Of a stretch of DNA of 64,000 bases, positions 9,738 to 19,460 are shown piece after piece (within the stretch, counting starts at the first letter, position 1; the number at the start of each line of letters is the position of its first letter). The notes beneath the pieces were generated by a model. That model was given only the letters and a program-made list of their open reading frames with translations. It searched no databases and was not told the DNA's origin. The stretch is taken from the NCBI GenBank assembly GCA_030867875.1, contig JAOWCC010000239.1:558001-622000 (forward strand). The letters run 5' to 3'. Origin of the DNA: Actinernus sp. WN-2022 (lineage: Eukaryota > Cnidaria > Anthozoa > Actiniaria > Actinernidae). The translations under genes and the position numbers were made by a program.

Positions 9738-10170
9738 CTCGATTCGATATAGTAGTTACTTGCGAAGGTTTAATAGGAGTACTAGGAACGACTATATGAT
9801 TAGCTACATGGAACGAAGCACTAGCTAGAGCCACTAATCGAACTGCTTTAAGTATTAATAGACCAGCCGCAGTATATATCTCATTGCGGACTAGTCGGTC
9901 TTCTAGTAGATCCTTAACCAGTGTTTGTTGGTCATCTAGTGGAACTACGTATGCAACTGCGCGAGTAGCTAGACGTAGTGCACCATTTACTAAGCATCCT
10001 CTTATTTGGTGGCATACGCCAAACAATACAGCGCCCATACCAATAACTGCTATAGTAGATACGTTTTTAGTCCAACTTTTATCTACGTCGATTTCTTTAG
10101 ATAATTCACTTTCACGTGTAATCTCTCTCTTTTGAGTCTCCGCAGTTATCTGATCCGTCTGTTCCTCCAT
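9682..10170 (-). CDS. Chimeric duplicate membrane protein, 162 aa
   Basis: This gene is a fusion. Its first about 48 residues match the 117-residue gene on its left (same start, same membrane segment), and residues about 50-155 match the C-terminal half of the 194-residue gene on its right, including the shared tail with a D-G-G-T-D-G-S-D motif. It was created by an unequal tandem duplication spanning the boundary of the two parent genes. The frame is fully open, so it may be expressed. Function unknown. Confidence 0.65.
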   Translation of the reverse strand: MEEQTDQITAETQKREITRESELSKEIDVDKSWTKNVSTIAVIGMGAVLFGVCHQIRGCLVNGALRLATRAVAYVVPLDDQQTLVKDLLEDRLVRNEIYTAAGLLILKAVRLVALASASFHVANHIVVPSTPIKPSQVTTISNRDGGTDGSDNCESTKNNTN

Positions 10171-10600
10171 CTTGATTCGATATAGTAGTTACTTGCGAAT
10201 GTCTAATAGGTGTACCAGGAATGACTATGTGATCAGCTACATTGAACAAGACACTAGCTAGAGCTACAAATCGACCGTGTTTAAGTGCTAATCGACCAGC
10301 CGCCATAGATATCTGATGACGGGCTAATTGGTTTTCTTGTAGATCCTTAAACAGTGCTTGTTGGTTGTCTAGTGTAGCTACGTGTGAGAGCGTAGCTACG
10401 TATGAGACTGCGCGAGTAACTTGACGTAGTACACCATCTACTAAGTGTACTGTTATTTGATTTGCTACTACAGCCTGGTATCTACTATATAAACGTTTTA
10501 CGTCCTTCTCAGATAGTTTAGTTATATCTGTTAGGGAGAAATTCTGTCCTAGACATTCTTTCGTTTTACCTAATACAGCTAAGGTCTTAAGTTCTTCCCG
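9700..10600. repeat. Tandem duplication (about 433 bp) spanning a gene boundary
   Basis: Sequence around 9706-9760 recurs around 10139-10193 with few changes, and similarity continues through most of the following 350 bp. The offset is 433 bp, the distance between the two identical gene starts at 9737 and 10170. It turned two genes into three, the middle one chimeric. Confidence 0.8.
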
Positions 10601-10696
10601 CCATTCTTCGATATCCTCCAATTCGATTGAAAATTCCAATTTGGGTGGTGGACCTGTTAAATCCTCACCTTCCAGTTCTTTAACGTATTCATCCAT
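10112..10696 (-). CDS. Polinton protein of unknown function, 194 aa
   Basis: An acidic N-terminal region (residues 1-60) is followed by a mainly helical, Ala/Val-rich part. The C-terminal about 105 residues are the parent sequence of the duplicated segment in the 162-residue gene. Its ATG is preceded by ATAACATATTATC, resembling the sequence before the ATPase start. It overlaps the ATPase 3' end by 8 bp. No family recognised. Confidence 0.7.
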   Translation of the reverse strand: MDEYVKELEGEDLTGPPPKLEFSIELEDIEEWREELKTLAVLGKTKECLGQNFSLTDITKLSEKDVKRLYSRYQAVVANQITVHLVDGVLRQVTRAVSYVATLSHVATLDNQQALFKDLQENQLARHQISMAAGRLALKHGRFVALASVLFNVADHIVIPGTPIRHSQVTTISNQDGGTDGSDNCGDSKERDYT

Positions 10697-11312
10697 GATA
10701 ATATGTTATAGGTGTGGGTATCTCTAACACTACTGCAAAAGGATGTCGCAAACAGAAACATATGCGAGCAAACTTATGAGATCGAAGTATCGTTCGTAAC
10801 TCATTACATTCTCGTGAGCCTCCGTAATCTTCAAATATCCTCTTTCCATCTATAACCGATGCAGTATGAAATGCTACTACGATAGCTACGTTCTCACGAA
10901 ATGGTTTACATATACTCGTTAATTGTTGGGATAGTACCCAAATAGATAGTCCTATATGTCGAGCAGAGAATGCTAAATCTACTAGTTTGTCAGTTCTTCG
11001 TTTTACATCTTTTGATGCAGCACAATCATCTAGAATCAATAATGTATTGGTACCTGACCAAAAGGTTGCACAAATATTTAATGTGGTATCGATAGCATCC
11101 TGAGATGGTGATATGACATAAAAATGCGTATCTCGATTAGCAAATCCATGATATGTCTTGTTGTGGGCATACGTAGGACAAATTAATACTATATAATCGA
11201 ACTTACCACGAAATGGTCCACGAAGTTGTTCTATGAGAAATGCAGTCTTTCCACAATTCGTTGGACCTACTATGAGTGAGTTGAATGGAATGTGTTCTAC
11301 GAGGGAATCCAT
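10689..11312 (-). CDS. Polinton genome-packaging ATPase (FtsK/HerA, A32-like)
   Basis: A 207-residue P-loop ATPase of the type that pumps DNA into capsids in Polintons, adintovirus-like elements and large DNA viruses. Walker A is GPTNCGKT (residues 16-23) and Walker B is LLILDD (91-96) followed by Cys. A S-A-R-H-I-G-L-S-I-W-V-L-S-Q-Q segment at about 116-130 fits the sensor region with its conserved Gln. Start ATG at 11312. Its start overlaps the capsid gene end by 16 bp, so packaging and capsid genes are adjacent, as is usual in these elements. Uninterrupted. Confidence 0.9.
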   Translation of the reverse strand: MDSLVEHIPFNSLIVGPTNCGKTAFLIEQLRGPFRGKFDYIVLICPTYAHNKTYHGFANRDTHFYVISPSQDAIDTTLNICATFWSGTNTLLILDDCAASKDVKRRTDKLVDLAFSARHIGLSIWVLSQQLTSICKPFRENVAIVVAFHTASVIDGKRIFEDYGGSRECNELRTILRSHKFARICFCLRHPFAVVLEIPTPITYYHG

Positions 11313-12547
11313 CGGTATGTTATACTATCTAAAGATCTGTTCAATATCTTGAGCTGAGCATCAGCAAGGACATAGATATGCATGTTTACGTTTCCACTTC
11401 CTTTTAAAGTTCTATGTATACGAATATCGATATCTTTTCCACCACCAGTTTGTGCCATTCCATCACCATGAGCAGAGGAATCTTTTGCTGTACGACAATC
11501 GACTAGGATGGCAAATCTGTTATTGTAAAATTTGGTAGGAGTCATAGAGGTATCGGATGTACCAAACCATCCTTTTGTGGACTCCCAAAAATCTGGTGTT
11601 AACATACCTCCTGGAAAGAATCTATTTGGAACTCCATTTACGTCTATCTCTATCTTTGAAATATCAGGATTTACGAATGCTTCGCTATCTCGTGAACCGG
11701 CGGTGTGAGGATCTACGAATAGAAAGAGTAATCCAGCGAATGATCGTCGTTGAACATTGATATTCTGAGATATCAAAGTATCTGATGCCTTAGCGATAGG
11801 TACTAACTTGAAGTGAACTGCATGATCGTATAGGAATGCAGTACCATTTTCATATGCGCGAAATGCTTTCCTAGCTAGCGTTTCATTCTTGATTGCTTCG
11901 TATTCTAACTGGATGTTGGTAAGCTTGTACGTACCTATCTTTGTCGAATCTGATCCAACGATTATATTGATAGAGTGGGCTAGAGTTAATTCGAATGAAA
12001 TAGTGTCTTCTAATGCATGTGGATATAGAACTCCATGTTGTGTAAGAATATCAACGTCTAACGGAATTCTATATTTTGAACCATATGCAGCTAACAATGC
12101 ATTCTCACCAACCTCTGAAGTACCTGCATCACCAGCCTTAGATCGTAGCTTATTTGTGTTATCTGATTGGATACCTTGTTGTACTCTCGATTCTCTCTCT
12201 TGTGTAGATAGATAGATATCGGAATATGTTTGTAATAGATCCGATCGAGCAATGTCTTCTACTATTTCAGCTCCTATCTTACAAACTCGATGCATAACTA
12301 AGCAACGTCCAACATTTGCAACGACTCGATTATTAACATGTCCACCAGACAATACGATATCACCCAATAATGCCAAACTACCAGGTACTAATACGATATC
12401 TTCTCCTAGTGTTGGTACTTCCACATATAGAGTCTCACCTGGATTGGCAGATGATGGAGTGAAAGTCTTTCTATATAAGGGTTCGTTGAGCTTTGAGTGC
12501 GAGTGGCACTCTTAGTGCTTCCTTAGGAATTAACTTCGACGATATCA
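11297..12547 (-). CDS. Polinton major capsid protein (double jelly-roll), N-terminal frameshift
   Basis: The main ORF (11297-12424, 375 residues) has the pattern of the major capsid protein of this Polinton type: an NPGETLYV-like lead-in just upstream of the open-frame GTG, an H-V-N-N-R-V-V-x-N-V-G-R segment, a YGSKYRIPLD segment near the middle, and a C-terminal I-Y-V-L-A-D-A-Q segment. The GTG at 12424 is not a convincing start. The likely ATG is at 12547, but its frame meets TAG after about 25 codons, while the capsid-like reading continues in the neighbouring frame from about 12490. A one-base shift near 12480-12500 therefore separates the extreme N-terminus from the body. Either this copy is broken there or the window has a base error. 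It would form the capsid shell packaged by the neighbouring ATPase. Confidence 0.82.
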
Positions 12548-12573
12548 TGTTGAATATACCATGATATATAGTT
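12548..12573. promoter_or_regulatory. Compact divergent promoter between capsid and membrane-protein genes
   Basis: Only 26 bp separate the presumed capsid ATG (minus, 12547) and the ATG of the plus-strand membrane protein (12574). The gap and flanking ATGs form an imperfect palindrome, GTTGAATATA against TATAG...GTTCAAC, with a TATATA core readable from both sides. It is the only room for regulatory DNA for both genes unless promoters lie inside coding sequence. Confidence 0.4.
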
Positions 12574-13620
12574 ATGTTCAACATGGAAGATAGGGTCGAC
12601 GTTGATGTGAGACCTGAGGATAGTACCGACAGATACGAAGAACGACAACGAGATGAAGAAAACCGACGAGAACGAGATGAAGAAGACCGACAACGAGAAC
12701 GAGAAGCAAATGAAAGATACGTGGCTTACTTATTGAGTGGCAATCAAGATGAAGCTGGGGGTAGTGAGACAATTACCATGGATAATTTGCATGACTACGC
12801 TATAGAAGGTGACCCACTTCGAGGATTCACATTCGAACAAACGATTCGAGATTCGGCAAAAGAAATGCTGGTAGACATAGTAAAGGGGCAATATCCGGAT
12901 GCTGGTGTTCGGCATAATATAGAAATCTCCTTAGTAGATGGAAACATCACCGTTCGCGAACTTGGAAGCAAAGAACCTTTTAAACGTCTATTCGTCGGTA
13001 ATGATGATGATAGGAAATTACGTGTGCAGATGAGGAAAGCTCTCAAAGATGCTTTAGGTCCAAATAATGAAGAGGCTGCTAATGAAGTAATATTTGCAGA
13101 ACGACAACTCGCTGATCGGGAAGCAAATAACGAATCTATTCTTGAAGACTCCGAATCGACCGACGCGCAGAAAGAAATAGCTAAGAAAGAGTTAATATCC
13201 ATCCATAAGGCAAGAGAATTACTTGAACGTCAAGATGAAGCCATACTAGAACGTATATCGCTACGTGAAAGGGTCAAATACATTTTCAGGAAGTATGGAA
13301 TGACTGTTCTTGCGGTGGTAACTGCTATTGGTGCTATCGTTAGTGTAATAGTTTCCCAGCTATCGAAATCCGTACCGAAACCAGTAAAAGATGGTATCGA
13401 CAAAGTGGCAGATACAGTAAAGAAGGGATTAAAAACGACAGGTGATTTGTTAAAGGAAATGGGAAAGAAACTTGGACAGATACTACCTGGAATGATTGGA
13501 TCAATTGCGAATTTCATATTTACTATGGCCGGTAAAGCTCTAGGAGTATTAGCAGAGAACGTTTGGTTATTCATCGTAGCTATAGTGGTGATCACAATAG
13601 AGCAATACAAACGACGTTAA
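12574..13620 (+). CDS. Polinton acidic/coiled-coil membrane protein, 348 aa
   Basis: An N-terminal Glu/Arg/Asp-rich stretch (residues about 15-50) is probably a charged helix. A mixed central region includes a second charged helix (about 165-230). Membrane segments follow at about 240-262 (M-T-V-L-A-V-V-T-A-I-G-A) and near the C-terminus (about 310-345), with an amphipathic Lys-rich part between. I recall similar proteins beside the capsid gene in cnidarian-type Polintons. A role in the virion membrane or entry is possible, but I do not claim it. It ends tail-to-tail with the next gene, overlapping by 4 bp. Confidence 0.75.
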   Translation: MFNMEDRVDVDVRPEDSTDRYEERQRDEENRRERDEEDRQREREANERYVAYLLSGNQDEAGGSETITMDNLHDYAIEGDPLRGFTFEQTIRDSAKEMLVDIVKGQYPDAGVRHNIEISLVDGNITVRELGSKEPFKRLFVGNDDDRKLRVQMRKALKDALGPNNEEAANEVIFAERQLADREANNESILEDSESTDAQKEIAKKELISIHKARELLERQDEAILERISLRERVKYIFRKYGMTVLAVVTAIGAIVSVIVSQLSKSVPKPVKDGIDKVADTVKKGLKTTGDLLKEMGKKLGQILPGMIGSIANFIFTMAGKALGVLAENVWLFIVAIVVITIEQYKRR

Positions 13621-15257
13621 CGAAATAACGCCCATGCAATTCCAGCTCCTGCAATAGATACTATCGCTAGATTGATCCCATGTTGTGGAGTAGGATTCGG
13701 TAAGATACTATGTGAAACTCGTTGTGGAACTTGTTGTGGAACTTGATGTGGTAATTGTTTCTTTTGTTTCTTCCCCTTCATATCTGGTGGGGACTTGGTT
13801 TCGAGAATATCTGCATTAATATCGTTTACGCCTAACACCATACCTTCCGTGGCGCGCGGGATTGGATTTTTATAACCATCCTTCTTACCGAGGTAGTACT
13901 CGAGGTTGCTTGGTAGTAATCGTACCCCTATAGCTATTGCTAGGGTTAATCTCTTATGTGTGTGTAGTATAGCTGTAAGATAGTTTTTATAGCTTACCAC
14001 TAAACCATTTTCGAGAATAGCGTCTTCGACTAATCTCTTAATTTTTTCTTTGACATTGAAACTATCTATGATGGAATGGTTAAGATCATTTTGAGCAGCT
14101 AGAACGCAATATCCAAAAGCTTCAACGGATCGATTCAATCTACCTAATCCATCATCCGTTAATCCCTTACCGATTGGTGGCGTAAACCAATTATATTGTT
14201 TTCCTTCATGTTCATCGTTCCGAATGAATGCCACAAGATCGCCCTGATCCTCCTTACCTCCTTGGTCTGCAAATAAATTATTGTGATTTGGCCAATTATC
14301 TGCTTCTTTATCGTAACCTCTGATTACGTGGACGTTTTTGAAACCGTCATCGTACAAAAGGAATACATCTCCTAATCCGTTATTCCTACCTCCGTGCCAT
14401 CGGAAATCTGGTGTTCGAGATATACCAAATTCGACGCATAATTTCTCAAGAGCTGATTTGCTATAGAGGTTATCCATTTGCTTGAAAGCAGAGTCACCAG
14501 GTAGAGGAACTCCATGAGCACCACCAATTTCATGTAGAATTCTTCGTATCGTGAAATAAACATGAAATCGTAAGAACCCTTGAACAATAGGAGGATACGT
14601 TTTGAAAATAGGATCAAACAATGACACTCCACATCCAGAAGTCGCACACCACGTTGCGAAATTCAATTGTTGAGGCCAATATTTGAAATCCGGACCACGT
14701 AACCAATGGTAGGACTCATTTGCTGTCATATGCTTTATAACGGTCTCCTTGAATATGTTCGGAACACCTGCTTTGAACTTTTTCGTAGGTGTGACGTATA
14801 TCCATAGATTAGTGAGATCGATATCTTGTGCTTTTTCAGTAGGTGGGACCGCCGTAATAGGGTATTTCACACTTTTATCTAGTGTTAACGTATGTGGAAA
14901 ACCATCATGCACATCCCACAATGCGTTATCGATGCGTTTTTGAATAGTAGCAGGTAGTTTGGAGAAATCATCTCCATAAACCACATAACCATGATTCCCA
15001 TCTCGAAACCAAATACTAGTTGAATATTTGCTAGGGCCGTCTATATCCGTTGATACATAGAACTGGTGAAAATCTGCATGTGGATATTGTTTCTTAAACT
15101 TCGCTAATAGATCGGCATTCAACGTTGCGACCTTTTTATTTTCATCGGCAAGGAGCGCTATCTGCTCAGATTTCGACAGTCTTGGTCCACCCCTAGCAAT
15201 CTCTTCTATGTCCTCTGCAGATAGACCATCATCTTCGTCTGACACAACGAAAGGCAT
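13617..15257 (-). CDS. Conserved Polinton protein, 546 aa, C-terminal membrane anchor
   Basis: The largest uncharacterised gene of Polinton-1. It has an acidic N-terminus, then a long globular region with the motifs Q-Q-L-N-F-A-T-W-C-A-T-S-G-C-G (residues about 196-210) and H-V-Y-F-T-I-R-R-I-L (about 230-240). A Lys/Gln/Pro-rich linker follows (about 495-520), and a single hydrophobic segment ends the protein (about 528-545), which would make it tail-anchored. I know homologues from Polintons in corals and other invertebrates, none with a known function. The divergent start is 49 bp from the penton-like gene. Intact. Confidence 0.8.
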   Translation of the reverse strand: MPFVVSDEDDGLSAEDIEEIARGGPRLSKSEQIALLADENKKVATLNADLLAKFKKQYPHADFHQFYVSTDIDGPSKYSTSIWFRDGNHGYVVYGDDFSKLPATIQKRIDNALWDVHDGFPHTLTLDKSVKYPITAVPPTEKAQDIDLTNLWIYVTPTKKFKAGVPNIFKETVIKHMTANESYHWLRGPDFKYWPQQLNFATWCATSGCGVSLFDPIFKTYPPIVQGFLRFHVYFTIRRILHEIGGAHGVPLPGDSAFKQMDNLYSKSALEKLCVEFGISRTPDFRWHGGRNNGLGDVFLLYDDGFKNVHVIRGYDKEADNWPNHNNLFADQGGKEDQGDLVAFIRNDEHEGKQYNWFTPPIGKGLTDDGLGRLNRSVEAFGYCVLAAQNDLNHSIIDSFNVKEKIKRLVEDAILENGLVVSYKNYLTAILHTHKRLTLAIAIGVRLLPSNLEYYLGKKDGYKNPIPRATEGMVLGVNDINADILETKSPPDMKGKKQKKQLPHQVPQQVPQRVSHSILPNPTPQHGINLAIVSIAGAGIAWALFR

Positions 15258-15306
15258 CGTAACTATTGAAGCTATACATATCCATAGTTTATACCTTTAA
15301 TATATA
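15258..15306. promoter_or_regulatory. 49-bp divergent intergenic promoter region
   Basis: An A/T-rich gap between the divergent starts at 15257 (minus) and 15307 (plus), containing TATACATAT, TTTATACC and TAATATATA. It must hold the core promoters of both genes, or they lie in coding DNA. Confidence 0.4.
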
Positions 15307-15972
15307 ATGGTTATCTTAAATGTCACATGTCCTACGGCTGACCATACTGTCTACTTCGATAACCCTATTCTTATCAATAATATTTCGCTAGTTGAGGTCA
15401 CTCTTAGTCACAATTGGTGGAACCTAGCAGAGAAAGGGAGCTTTAAGTGGGGTGTCGATGGTGTTATGTTTCCACACGAAATTAAGGCGGGGCATTATAG
15501 TATAGGAAGCTTGATGACCCAATTCGATCCCGCGGTTGATGCTGGTTTATTGGAATTCATAAACAACGCATTTAGGAAATACTATATTTTCGATGTTAAG
15601 AAACCAATCCAGTTAACTAAGAATATCTGCGATTTGCTTGGTATCAAAGTAGGTGGGAGTCCAACAGGCTATGTGACTATCAATGTGGGAAAATACCCCC
15701 TGGTGCCAAAAGATATTAATCACATATATATCTACTGTGATGTGGTGGATTCAGATTTCTCACTTCTTGATGGGAAGCCATCTAAAATCCTACATACTTT
15801 AAAAACGACATCACACGTTTTTGGTGAAACAACTTATTTTCCACCAACCCTCATACCCATTCGAGCCCTAGGAACGATACGGAACTACATTCGCCTCACA
15901 GTTTGCGATGAGAAAGGCAATCTCATAGACTTCAACAAGCAGCCTCTACGTTTCGTGTTGAAGCTTGAGTAA
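15307..15972 (+). CDS. Polinton penton-like minor capsid protein
   Basis: A 221-residue protein of the single-jelly-roll minor capsid type. The N-terminal part (T-V-Y-F-D-N-P-I, then S-H-N-W-W-N-L at residues about 33-40) and the C-terminal block H-I-Y-I-Y-C-D-V-V-D (about 141-150), ending in a hydrophobic beta strand, match a family widespread in animal Polintons. A related protein occurs in this window at 37062. It would sit at capsid vertices. The next gene begins 17 bp after its stop if the first ATG is used. Confidence 0.78.
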   Translation: MVILNVTCPTADHTVYFDNPILINNISLVEVTLSHNWWNLAEKGSFKWGVDGVMFPHEIKAGHYSIGSLMTQFDPAVDAGLLEFINNAFRKYYIFDVKKPIQLTKNICDLLGIKVGGSPTGYVTINVGKYPLVPKDINHIYIYCDVVDSDFSLLDGKPSKILHTLKTTSHVFGETTYFPPTLIPIRALGTIRNYIRLTVCDEKGNLIDFNKQPLRFVLKLE

Positions 15973-15988
15973 ATCATACGTATATACA

Positions 15989-16341
15989 ATGGATGGTGAT
16001 TCGATTCAACCGTTTCCAACAGCACCAGGTATCTATCCATCGGGAGCTATAAAGGAACTTAGCGATATAAATGGATCGAGTTTTAGACTGCAAAAAATCT
16101 GTGATACGCTTGCTGAGCTAGAACAACAAGCAAAGCACTACGAAGTTGTTCGCAAAAAATATGCTCGAGCGCGTGGTATCGTTCATGGGATTGCTGTGGC
16201 CACAGGTAGCCTGAGTGGCGTTTTATCAGCTTCTGCGTTAGGTTCATCATTTACGGGGATTGGGATACCTGTTGGTATTTCCTTAGGATCAGCGGGGTTC
16301 CTGTGTGCCGCCATATCGGCTTCGATGGCTGTTGTTAGTAA
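15989..16341 (+). pseudogene. 5' part of a Polinton gene split by a 7.4-kb insertion
   Basis: The reading is open from 15965, but the first ATG is at 15989. It encodes a polar N-terminus, a helix with many charged residues (D-T-L-A-E-L-E-Q-Q-A-K) and a long Gly/Ser/Ala-rich hydrophobic region that looks membrane-associated. The ORF ends at a TGA supplied by the inserted element. The 3' part of the gene resumes at 23768 in the matching frame (see that entry). The whole gene would have encoded about 209 residues. Function unknown. Confidence 0.85.
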
Positions 16342-16364
16342 CACAGCATGAAATGAGGGATTTA

Positions 16365-16935
16365 CGCCTCCGTAATGGTGGCGTAAAGACGACGTAAATA
16401 TACACTTTACAGTTCTTTACGTAATTTTTACGTCTTCGTAAAGACGGTCTTTACGCAGCATTTACGGTGATACGTAAAGACAGCGTAGTGATACCCTTTA
16501 GCGCAGTGTTTACGCTATGCGTAAAGAACCGTAAACGTGCTCTTTACAGACCTTTACACAACCGTAAATGTATGTAAATCCAAAATTTACGCAAACGCGA
16601 CAAGCGTAAATAACCTTAAATATGCTATTTACGGAACTTTACTATAACATAAAACTGTGTAAATCCAAAATTTACGCAAACGCGACAAGCGTAAATAACC
16701 TTAAATATGCTCTTTACGGAACTTTACAATAATCGTAAATGTGTGTAAATCCAAAATTTACGCAAACGCGACAAGCGTAAATAGCCTTAAATGTGCTCTT
16801 TACGGAACTTTGCTACGACGTAAATTCAAAATTCACGCAAACGCGACAAGCGTAAATAGCCTTAAATGTGCTCTTTAAGACCGGACCTTTACTATAACCG
16901 TAAAACTATGTAAATCCAACATTTACGCAACTTTA
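16365..16935. repeat. Left subterminal TTTACG repeats of the 7.4-kb element
   Basis: Dense TTTACG and CGTAAA motifs in both orientations. From about 16560 they are arranged as roughly four tandem copies of an 85-95-bp unit containing AAATTTACGCAAACGCGACA. Such subterminal arrays are typical transposase-binding regions. Confidence 0.8.
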
Positions 16936-17748
16936 ATATTGCCGTCAAGCCATGCAAAGCTATGATTTACGCGAACGTTTCAAGCATATGCTCTTTGGTG
17001 ATTTTTTTACTGCTTTTTAATTGAACGTGCCAAGCGGAAAGGTTATTAAATTTGCCCTTTTACGAATCTTTTCTGCCCTCATAAATTTTATGTAAGCAGA
17101 GATGAGCGGTTAAAACAAGACAAAAAAGATTTCTTAAATCAGGGAGGTGTTTCAATCAAAGGCACAAGTGTAAAGATAAAACCACAAACAATAAGGTATG
17201 ATATAACCTGTAGTTTATTCCATCCCCCTAAATTTACATTATTAATAACAAGTGTTTTTCTAAAAGTTAAAAAATACTATATTTTAACTGTAACAACCTC
17301 ATTTGATAATAAAATAGTTGTAAATAGCGAGACTTAGAAAGTGCAGTCTTTTTTCCATACAATTAATATCAGAAATGCGTAACTGTAACAATCAATATTT
17401 TTCAACTTTGTTTATGAATAAATGCCAGGGGCTTATATTTGAGAAAATATAACTTACATGTACATGTGCTGCAATACATTTTAATCATGTAACCTCTGCA
17501 GTCATTCAAGTAACTCTGTATTTTCTCAAAAGAAATACCCAGGCTTTATTTTAAATTTAGCCATAATAATATTATGATAATAATTTTGTTGTTAAGAGCT
17601 TCATTTCTGAAATCCTCACTGGCTCAGGGAACCAGTAAAATTAAATACTAATTTCACACATGTTTTTGAAAGTTAATACAAAATCTACCAAGTCATGCAG
17701 TGATCAGAGCAATTGTATCAACTTTGAAAACACAAGTGAAATTAATCC
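16936..17748. other. Interior of the 7.4-kb element, no gene seen
   Basis: A/T-rich sequence without a convincing ORF, repeat or RNA gene. Confidence 0.5.
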
Positions 17749-18162
17749 TTAAAGGGAATCTTCGCTGAAAAACAATGTTTTCTCTCAAATGATTGTTATA
17801 CATGCCTACCATAAGTCTGTTTCTGTGTTTGTCACCAATAAATCGTACACTAGATGTCATTTAGGCACAGATTTTCCTGTCGATAATACTCATTTGAATT
17901 CCCTGTATGCTGCCATCTTGGAGTTTATGATGTCACAGTGTTGCCCCAGTTGTCAGAAAACAATAGTGACAACACTGTGACAGCATGATCCAAGTTGGCG
18001 GTGTACAGGATATTCAAATGAGTTTTATCGACAGGAACATTGGTGCATAAATGACATCTACATGTAGTGTACAATTTGTTGGAGACAGATGGCAATGTAT
18101 TTAGGCATCTACAAACACACACTTGAGAACAAACATTGTTATCCAGCTAAGGTTAACTTTAA
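17749..18162. mobile_element. Nested fold-back MITE, TTAA-type ends
   Basis: Imperfect inverted repeat over most of its length. The outer left end, TTAAAGGGAATCTTCGCTG, resembles the complement of the outer right end, CAGCTAAGGTTAACTTTAA. The inner arms (about 17868-17945 and 17962-18040) pair closely, including TTTTCCTGTCGATAA with TTTATCGACAGGAA. No coding capacity. Confidence 0.7.
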
Positions 18163-18195
18163 CAATTATTTTACGAGGACCCATGCTATTACTTG

Positions 18196-18915
18196 TTAAA
18201 GGGATACCAGAGTGAAAAACACATTTGGGCTCCAAAGCATCTTTCAGATGTACTTCGTTCATAAAATGTATTAAAATTTGATAAAACTTTTTCAGAGTTG
18301 AGAACGAGCCCCTCAAAGTTGGCCCTGTGAAGACCTGGGCACCACCATCTTGTTGACATTAATTCCTATGACGTTTTTTACGTCTCTTTGTCCCACCAGA
18401 GTCTTGCGATGAACTTGTAGTGACTTTGTTTCTTTGTATAATTTTCACATGCTCGGAATTAGAGTAGACTTTCATCGATATGGCAGAGCAATTTCGTACT
18501 AGAACAAAAATATGATAAAGACGATATTGTGAGAACTTCAGAAGACTGGGAGGACAAAGAAAAGCATGTATATGTAGAAGGCGAGAATATCAGCTTGTAC
18601 GTGATAAAATACGGTACTCTAATTTCAGATCGTGTGAAAATTATACAAGGAAAACAAGTCGCTACAAGTTAATCACAAGTTAATCGCAAGACTCCGGTGG
18701 GACTAAGTGACGTAAAAAAACGTCATAGGAATTAATGTCAACAAGATGGCAGTGCCCAGGTCTTCGCGGGGCCAACTTTGAGGTGCTCGTTCTCAACTCT
18801 GAAAAAGTTTTATCAAATTTTAATACATTTTCCGAACAAAGTACGTCTGATGCTTTAATCTCTAGATTAGATGCTTTTGAGCCCAAATGTGTTTTTCACT
18901 TGGGTATCCCTTAAA
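18196..18915. mobile_element. Nested MITE with 220-bp inverted repeats and TTAAA flanks
   Basis: GGGATACC at 18201 and GGTATCCC at 18903-18910 form the tips, each flanked outside by TTAAA. The arms pair for about 220 bp, for example AACACATTTGGGCTC with GAGCCCAAATGTGTT. The roughly 250-bp centre is unrelated A/T-rich DNA. A TTAA target suggests a piggyBac- or Kolobok-type donor. Confidence 0.75.
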
Positions 18916-19460
18916 GAAATGATCTGTGTAAAAAGTATGATAAATTCCATTGTTCTGCTGTATTGAGACTCCTTCACATGGAATTTGTCTTTGTTTTAGA
19001 CTACAAAAACACTGGGTGACAGTTATGAATATTCTGAAATAAAAGTAGTAGAAAGTCTTAGTTTCATGCCAAATTTATGGACAAATTCTCTTCCAATTAA
19101 TACTAGGAACAGCCAAAACCAACAGCTATGAAACAGGACAGGCACGATTGACAACATTCCAAACTGCAGTGAAAAGCCTAGTTTATGTTTTTATAAGTCT
19201 TATCTGTGGGCTTCTTCCATGTGTACTCAGCAAACCAGCTACCTTGTTGCTACGTGTACGTGTAAGTGCTTTCCATACTGTACACGTATGCCTACCAGTC
19301 CTGTTCTATCTTCGCTTTTCTGGTATACACGTATGCTGAAAAAAGGAAGAGTGCAACTGTTAGCAGTGCTCTAGCCACTTAATTTACATTATTTTGATAA
19401 ATAAATAATTTTTATTTTATTTTCGAGTTGTTTGTGTTGCCACTGGAAGCCCCACTAACA

